The notes below the pieces were generated by a model. The model had not been told where the DNA came from and ran no database searches. It was given only the letters and a program-made list of their open reading frames with translations. From assembly GCA_027039465.1 (NCBI GenBank), contig JALWEA010000333.1, positions 1 to 10,614 of the forward strand: a DNA stretch of 10,614 nucleotides. Direction: 5' to 3'. This stretch comes from Calditrichia bacterium. Its GTDB lineage: Bacteria > Calditrichota > Calditrichia > Calditrichales > Calditrichaceae. Positions 7,916 through 10,614 of the stretch are shown piece by piece. Numbering within the stretch: position 1 is the stretch's first letter; each line of letters begins with the position of its first letter. Position numbers and translations under genes: made by a program.

Positions 7916-7942
7916 CCCTTCCCTACGACTCGTAGGGAAGGG
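7916..7942. repeat. Perfect 13-bp inverted repeat with 1-nt centre
   Basis: CCCTTCCCTACGA at 7916-7928 and its exact complement TCGTAGGGAAGGG at 7930-7942 flank a single C. Surrounding C-rich text (7907-7920) suggests a dispersed intergenic repeat rather than a terminator, as no run of T follows directly. Confidence 0.8.
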
Positions 7943-8076
7943 TGCCACTTTTGCGATGGATATTTGATGAATTGTTGAATTGAAGCGTTTTTTGCCCAGG
8001 ATGCGCAAGATCACGTCTGGTAGCCGAATAATTGCGGCGGAACGGAGAATATTTTACATCCGTTGCTGCTTTGGAA

Positions 8077-8128
8077 GGGATTGCTTCACTCTCCCGCTCG
8101 CAGGTTCGCGGGATCGTTCGCAATGACA
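8077..8128 (+). repeat. Dispersed intergenic repeat, GGGATT...AATGACA family, copy 1
   Basis: Starts with GGGATTGCTTCACTCTCCCG and ends with CGCAATGACA, with an internal CCCGC (8093-8097) facing GCGGG (8108-8112). A shorter relative in the same orientation is at 10406-10444. Both ends match, which supports a common repeat family. Repeats ending in GTCATTGCGAG/GTCATTCCGAG read from the other strand are familiar in several bacterial groups. This is likely non-coding. Confidence 0.6.
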
Positions 8129-8233
8129 GCCCTTTACGAATAACGATTTCCCCCATTCAACCATTTAACCAATCAACCCTTATCCATTCGCTCCACATCC
8201 GATTAACGAATAACGTATTTTACCATTAATCCG

Positions 8234-8809
8234 TTAAAAGGCCGATTCAACGCGGGGGCTGCGGATTAAACTTAAAAATTCGTTACGCGTTTTTTCATCG
8301 TCGCGGAAGGAACCCAGCATGGCCGAGGTGATCATCTTGGCTTTGTCTTTTTGCACGCCGCGCATCATCATGCACATGTGTTGGCCTTCAACCACCACGC
8401 CCACGCCATCGGGCTGCAAGGTTTCATTGAGCAGATTTGCAATTTGCGTGGTCATCTTTTCCTGAATTTGCAAGCGCCGGGCAAACATATCCACAATGCG
8501 CGGGATTTTACTGAGTCCCACAACCTTGCCTTTGGGAATGTAACCCACATGTACCACGCCGAAAAAGGGCAGCATGTGATGTTCACACAGGCTGTAGTAT
8601 TCGATATTGGCTACAACGACCATTTCGTCGTATTCAACGTCAAAAATCGCATTATTAATGATTTTATAAGGATCGGCCTGATAACCGGTGGTAACCTCTT
8701 TGTACATTTTAGCCACCCGATAGGGCGTATCGAGCAGGCCTTGCCGATTGGGATCTTCGCCGATTTCAAGAAGAATGTTGCGTACGGCATCTTCAATAAT
8801 TTTACTCAT
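8234..8809 (-). CDS. folE: GTP cyclohydrolase I (FolE, type IA)
   Basis: A 191-residue enzyme converting GTP to 7,8-dihydroneopterin triphosphate and formate, the first step of folate, tetrahydrobiopterin and queuosine synthesis. Zinc ligands are C75 and H78 (SLCEHHMLPF) and C146 (GQHMCMMMRG). H77 and H144 match the catalytic histidines His112 and His179 of E. coli FolE. The length and the GLLDTPYRVAKMY and GLSKIPRIVDMFARRLQ blocks are normal for the bacterial enzyme; it should be a cytosolic decamer. Its ATG directly abuts the stop of the upstream PTPS gene, and AAAGGA lies upstream inside that gene, so the genes are co-transcribed and probably translationally coupled. Last gene of the three-gene pterin operon. 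Confidence 0.97.
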   Translation of the reverse strand: MSKIIEDAVRNILLEIGEDPNRQGLLDTPYRVAKMYKEVTTGYQADPYKIINNAIFDVEYDEMVVVANIEYYSLCEHHMLPFFGVVHVGYIPKGKVVGLSKIPRIVDMFARRLQIQEKMTTQIANLLNETLQPDGVGVVVEGQHMCMMMRGVQKDKAKMITSAMLGSFRDDEKTRNEFLSLIRSPRVESAF

Positions 8810-9220
8810 TTATTGCATCCTTTCCAGTTCAAAATAATTGTTATTCGTTTCCCATAACTTGATTCGGAATACCTTGTTCCCGAATTTTCTTTGTAATTGC
8901 AGCCATAAGTATTGTACGATTTCCTCACCCGTGCTGCGATGGATTTTGAAGTAGTCGATTTCTTCATTCAAATGTTTATGATCTAACGGATCAATGACTT
9001 CATGCACCAAGCGATCAAACTCCGATAAAGGAATAACCATGCCGGTTTCGGGATCGGGCGGGCCGATTAAGCCGATTCCCAATGTATAATCGTGACCGTG
9101 ACCGTTGGGATTGTTACATTTGCCGAAAAGTTCGCGATTGGCTTCAGCCTCTTTTTCGGGAATATCCAAACGATGGGCAGCGCTAAACGTGTACACGCGG
9201 TAAAAAGCAACTTGAGTCAT
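8810..9220 (-). CDS. 6-pyruvoyl-tetrahydropterin synthase family protein, second paralogue
   Basis: A 136-residue protein of the PTPS/QueD fold. Zinc ligands are H16 (SAAHR), H41 and H43 (GHGHDY); the catalytic Cys is C35 in LFGKCNNPNGHGHDY; D80-H81 complete the triad; and E124 in LWETNNNYF should anchor the pterin ring. The C-x5-HGH spacing and the FGKCNNPNGHGH text are those of the mammalian BH4-forming PTPS (PTPS-II), not the C-x3-HGH of classical QueD. Substrate is 7,8-dihydroneopterin triphosphate, made by the adjacent FolE. The frame is open upstream to an ATG at 9247, but that overlaps the preceding gene. ATG 9220, four bases after its stop and preceded by GGGAG, is the likely start. 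Which tetrahydropterin it makes is not decided by sequence alone. Confidence 0.92.
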   Translation of the reverse strand: MTQVAFYRVYTFSAAHRLDIPEKEAEANRELFGKCNNPNGHGHDYTLGIGLIGPPDPETGMVIPLSEFDRLVHEVIDPLDHKHLNEEIDYFKIHRSTGEEIVQYLWLQLQRKFGNKVFRIKLWETNNNYFELERMQ

Positions 9221-9224
9221 GCCC

Positions 9225-9644
9225 TTAGCTCTCCCAAACTTCCGCATAAATATCGTGCCGTTCGTACAGGCGGATTTTGTACAATCTAATTTTCGGCACT
9301 TCGGCCAATTTTTCCCTGATCAAATCAAACAGTGTTAACGCAATGTTTTCCGTGGTCGGAATACGATTCTTGAAATAGGGCGTATCCAAATTTAAGAATT
9401 TATGATCGAATTGGACCACAATTTCATTTACCAGTTGCTTTAAAGTAGAAAGATTAATAATCATGCCCGTTTGCGGATCGATGGGGCCTTTTACGGTCAC
9501 ATGCAGTTCGTAATTATGCCCATGGCCGTAAGGGCTGATGCATCGACCAAAGATCTCTTTATTTTTTTGCTCGCTCCAGTCGTCGCGCCAATAACGGTGA
9601 CTGGCCGAAAATTCAAATTTTTTACTAACGGTTATTTGGTTCAT
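9225..9644 (-). CDS. 6-pyruvoyl-tetrahydropterin synthase family protein, first paralogue
   Basis: A 139-residue PTPS-fold enzyme, first gene of the pterin operon. It carries the zinc histidines H16, H41 and H43 (SASHR; GHGHNY), catalytic C35 (FGRCISPYGHGH), D80-H81 (FDHKFLN) and pterin-binding E128 (LYERHD), at the same numbers as in the next gene up to residue 81. Like its neighbour it has the C-x5-HGH spacing of PTPS-II. The two differ widely elsewhere (the 20-30 loop, the centre and the C-terminus), so this is an old duplication, not a recent one. AAAGGA lies six bases before the ATG. Both paralogues keep all visible catalytic residues. They may form a heterohexamer, or serve two pathways (BH4-like cofactor versus queuosine). 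Confidence 0.92.
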   Translation of the reverse strand: MNQITVSKKFEFSASHRYWRDDWSEQKNKEIFGRCISPYGHGHNYELHVTVKGPIDPQTGMIINLSTLKQLVNEIVVQFDHKFLNLDTPYFKNRIPTTENIALTLFDLIREKLAEVPKIRLYKIRLYERHDIYAEVWES

Positions 9645-9696
9645 GATTTTCCTTTGTCCATCAATTATTTACCGCATATTTTTGATATGTTGTTGG

Positions 9697-9739
9697 CCGG
9701 ACCTCCGGCTCAGATACTCGGAATATCTGTGAAGTCCGG
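9697..9739. repeat. Nested inverted repeats in the PTPS leader
   Basis: Outer arms CCGGAC (9697-9702) and GTCCGG (9734-9739) enclose inner arms CAGATA (9711-9716) and TATCTG (9724-9729) with a 7-nt loop. In the minus-strand transcript this would fold about 50-95 bases upstream of the first PTPS start codon. CCGGACCTCCGG at the left can also pair on itself, giving an alternative fold. Confidence 0.55.
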
Positions 9740-9806
9740 ACATTTGCAAAAGATTCGATTTCAAAACATAATGCCGTTTCGCGCTCCATGATTTTTCGAA
9801 TGCTTT

Positions 9807-9826
9807 TTAAAAGGGCGTAAACGCCC
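9807..9826 (-). terminator. Terminator-like hairpin in the leader
   Basis: GGGCGT (9813-9818) and ACGCCC (9821-9826) form a compact stem. On the minus strand it is followed by TTTTAAAAA, a short and imperfect U-tract. It lies about 170 bases before the first PTPS gene and could act as an attenuator; it may equally be part of a repeat. Confidence 0.35.
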
Positions 9827-9850
9827 TGTAATTTTCTTTTGAGCTTTTTT

Positions 9851-9901
9851 GTTTCCACATTCTAAAGGATGTGGCTAACTTTCCCTGATGGATGTGGAAA
9901 C
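9851..9901. repeat. Inverted repeat with competing inner hairpin
   Basis: GTTTCCACAT (9851-9860) pairs perfectly with ATGTGGAAAC (9892-9901). A third copy of the pairing partner, GGATGTGG at 9867-9874, can also pair with CCACATTC (9855-9862) around a UAAA loop. So one strand segment has two mutually exclusive partners. No U-tract follows on either strand. Confidence 0.55.
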
Positions 9902-9920
9902 TTGCTCTAAAAGCGACGTT

Positions 9921-9948
9921 AAATTATGATCAACATAGTGCTGAACAA
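9921..9948 (-). promoter_or_regulatory. Weak candidate promoter of the PTPS-folE operon
   Basis: On the minus strand TTGTTC (9948-9943) is 16 bases before TAATTT (9926-9921). A start near 9914 would give a leader of about 270 bases containing the inverted repeats described here. The match to consensus is modest. Confidence 0.25.
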
Positions 9949-10120
9949 AATGGTTTTGATACTTAACGATCAAACATTCAGCTATTGTCAAATTCCTGGT
10001 TCCTTTTTGAACCCCATCCCCGCTTCCGTTTCAATGCTCGGGATTTTCAACACAGAAGGGTGCCTGTAAAGTTGATGCTGTTTCTTTAATTGGAATTACA
10101 CGCTGATCAATTTGCTTTGT

Positions 10121-10150
10121 TTAGACCCCCTAAATCCCCCTCGCAGGGGG
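10121..10150. repeat. C-rich dispersed repeat, intact copy
   Basis: Begins TTAGACCCCC, continues TAAATCCCCCTCG, then CAGGGGG. CCCCC (10136-10140) and GGGGG (10146-10150) form a hairpin around TCGCA. The first 23 bases recur exactly at 10491-10513. Confidence 0.75.
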
Positions 10151-10405
10151 ACTGAAAATTGTTTTCAAAATTGTGCCCATTACCCAAATTTGCCAGTAGT
10201 TCGGTGTATACTTTTTTCCCAAATCGTAAGTTCAACTTTTTATCGGGCAAAATCATTCGTGCCGTTTTACGTCCCCTTATGAGAGGGACAACAGGGAGTG
10301 GAAAAAATCAATCGTCCATCAAAACTTCCCCATTGCGTCGGGACGCCTCCACAGTGCGCCTCAAAATCGCAATACTTCGCCATAAAAACAGCCTGAATAA
10401 TGTTA

Positions 10406-10444
10406 GGGATTTCTCGTCCCGCCGGAGCGTGACTCGGAATGACA
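10406..10444 (+). repeat. Dispersed intergenic repeat, GGGATT...AATGACA family, copy 2
   Basis: Starts GGGATTTCTCGTCCCG and ends CTCGGAATGACA. It shares both ends and orientation with the copy at 8077-8128 but is 13 bases shorter in the middle, as expected for a degenerate repeat family. Confidence 0.6.
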
Positions 10445-10490
10445 ACCCCGGGTAGCGATTGACAAGAAAAAGTTGTTGTCTTTTTAAGTC

Positions 10491-10513
10491 TTAGACCCCC
10501 TAAATCCCCCTCG
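10491..10513. repeat. C-rich dispersed repeat, copy cut off after 23 bases
   Basis: Exact match to 10121-10143 from TTAGACCCCC to CCCCCTCG. Identity then ends abruptly: instead of the CAGGGGG arm the sequence reads TAGTTATTAAG. The lost hairpin arm suggests insertion or recombination at this point. Confidence 0.75.
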
Positions 10514-10541
10514 TAGTTATTAAGTGTAAAGTCAAGAGAAA

Positions 10542-10566
10542 GGACGACATTTTTTGTATGTCGTCC
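10542..10566. repeat. Perfect 9-bp hairpin near the right edge
   Basis: GGACGACAT (10542-10550) and ATGTCGTCC (10558-10566) enclose TTTTTGT. On the minus strand the stem is followed by TTTCTCTT, so a weak leftward terminator that protects against transcription leaving the right-hand element is possible. Confidence 0.6.
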
Positions 10567-10584
10567 AAAACGTTTGGCTACCTA

Positions 10585-10613
10585 TTGACATATAGGTCTT
10601 GGGCTATTATTTT
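10585..10613 (+). promoter_or_regulatory. Promoter-like sequence reading off the right edge
   Basis: TTGACA at 10585-10590, 17-base spacer, TATTTT at 10608-10613. It would drive a rightward gene starting beyond the window, for example a transposase if an insertion sequence begins here. Confidence 0.4.
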
Positions 10614-10614
10614 C

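Larger units (their letters stand above)
7753..8233. other. Repeat-rich intergenic region, no convincing gene
   Basis: About 480 bases between the trpR promoter and the end of folE. It holds a candidate plus-strand promoter (7871-7899), a perfect inverted repeat (7916-7942), a dispersed-type repeat (8077-8128) and a short direct repeat ACGAATAACG at 8136-8145 and 8206-8215. A small TTTCC/GGAAA hairpin is at 7816-7831. Short open frames on both strands (to about 77 codons) are composed of repeat sequence and lack ribosome sites. I see no strong terminator for the folE operon here. Confidence 0.6.
9661..9858 (-). other. Doubtful 65-codon frame in the leader of the pterin operon
   Basis: A GTG-started frame ends 16 bases before the first PTPS gene. 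It has no visible Shine-Dalgarno, its GTG lies inside an inverted-repeat arm, and its DNA is packed with hairpin-forming palindromes (9697-9739, 9813-9826). The translation (with IRKIMERETALCFEIESF) resembles no family I can name. I read this as a structured leader or a repeat element that happens to be open, though a small leader protein is not excluded. Confidence 0.25.
9859..10614. other. Gene-free region with dispersed repeats
   Basis: About 750 bases with no convincing gene. It holds the upstream part of the PTPS leader, two copies of a CCCCC-rich repeat (10121-10150 and 10491-10513), one GGGATT...AATGACA repeat (10406-10444), and the apparent edge of another element from about 10514. 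A 98-codon plus-strand frame at 10159-10455 reads through the repeat, has an arginine/serine-rich composition and no ribosome site; I do not call it. Confidence 0.6.
10514..10614. mobile_element. Possible end of an element entering from the right
   Basis: Starts where the C-rich repeat is broken. It contains a perfect hairpin (10542-10566) and an outward-reading promoter-like sequence at 10585-10613, a layout seen at insertion-sequence ends. No transposase is within the window and I do not recognise the terminal sequence, so the family is unknown and the call tentative. Confidence 0.3.

Noticed and set aside
7923..8156. Minus-strand frame of 77 codons between trpR and folE
   Set aside because: Built from the inverted repeat and the dispersed repeat; no ribosome site and no family resemblance.
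8351..8857. Open plus-strand frame of 168 codons opposite folE and the PTPS boundary
   Set aside because: Antisense shadow: histidine-rich translation arising from complementary codons of folE, with no start signals.
9221..9247. Upstream extension of the second PTPS gene to the ATG at 9247
   Set aside because: It overlaps the preceding gene, adds residues absent from the family, and ATG 9220 has its own GGGAG and fits the PTPS N-terminus.
9645..9920. preQ1 or tetrahydrofolate riboswitch before the pterin operon
   Set aside because: Hairpins are present, but I cannot match the conserved core of either class; reported only as an unassigned structured leader.
10159..10455. Plus-strand frame of 98 codons in the right-hand spacer
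   Set aside because: It crosses the GGGATT...AATGACA repeat, has low-complexity Arg/Ser composition and no Shine-Dalgarno.
1..10614. CRISPR array, tRNA, rRNA, toxin-antitoxin or defence system
   Set aside because: No regularly spaced direct repeats, no cloverleaf or rRNA signature, and no genes of such families were seen on either strand.

Overview
The window looks like a chromosomal segment of a diderm bacterium with a moderately AT-rich genome (low-to-mid 40s % GC in the genes by eye, clearly AT-richer between them). Two exported proteins with Sec signal peptides (a giant TPR protein and an M3 peptidase), a TrpR repressor beside a TrpB2-type tryptophan synthase beta chain, two eukaryote-like PTPS enzymes and intergenic repeats of the GGGATT...AATGACA and CCCCCTAAATCCCCCT kinds would fit the FCB/Calditrichota neighbourhood. 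That placement is an impression, not proven by any marker gene here.

Layout. (1) 1-3097, minus: a very long TPR protein that runs off the left edge. (2) 3098-3703: an AT-rich divergent intergenic region. (3) 3704-5599, plus: a secreted oligoendopeptidase F, closed by a strong bidirectional terminator shared with the next gene. (4) 5639-7680, minus: trpR, trpB2, then (after a rho-independent terminator) a small four-cysteine protein. trpR has a textbook promoter with a palindromic operator over its start point. (5) 7753-8233: a repeat-rich spacer. (6) 8234-9644, minus: a tight operon of two 6-pyruvoyl-tetrahydropterin synthase paralogues followed by folE, preceded by a long structured leader. 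(7) 9859-10614: gene-free DNA with dispersed repeats. One of these appears to be interrupted at about 10513 by an element entering from the right edge.

How the genes fit together. TrpR with TrpB2 and no TrpA suggests a tryptophan-responsive indole-to-tryptophan step. FolE makes 7,8-dihydroneopterin triphosphate from GTP, and the two PTPS enzymes next to it would turn this into a tetrahydropterin: 6-pyruvoyl-tetrahydropterin for BH4-like cofactors, or the queuosine precursor. PepF and the TPR protein have no visible link to these pathways.

I see no defence system, CRISPR array, tRNA or rRNA, and no clearly novel multi-gene system. The most rewarding points are the TrpR promoter/operator, the tandem PTPS-II-type paralogues, the structured leader upstream of them and the interrupted repeat at the right end.
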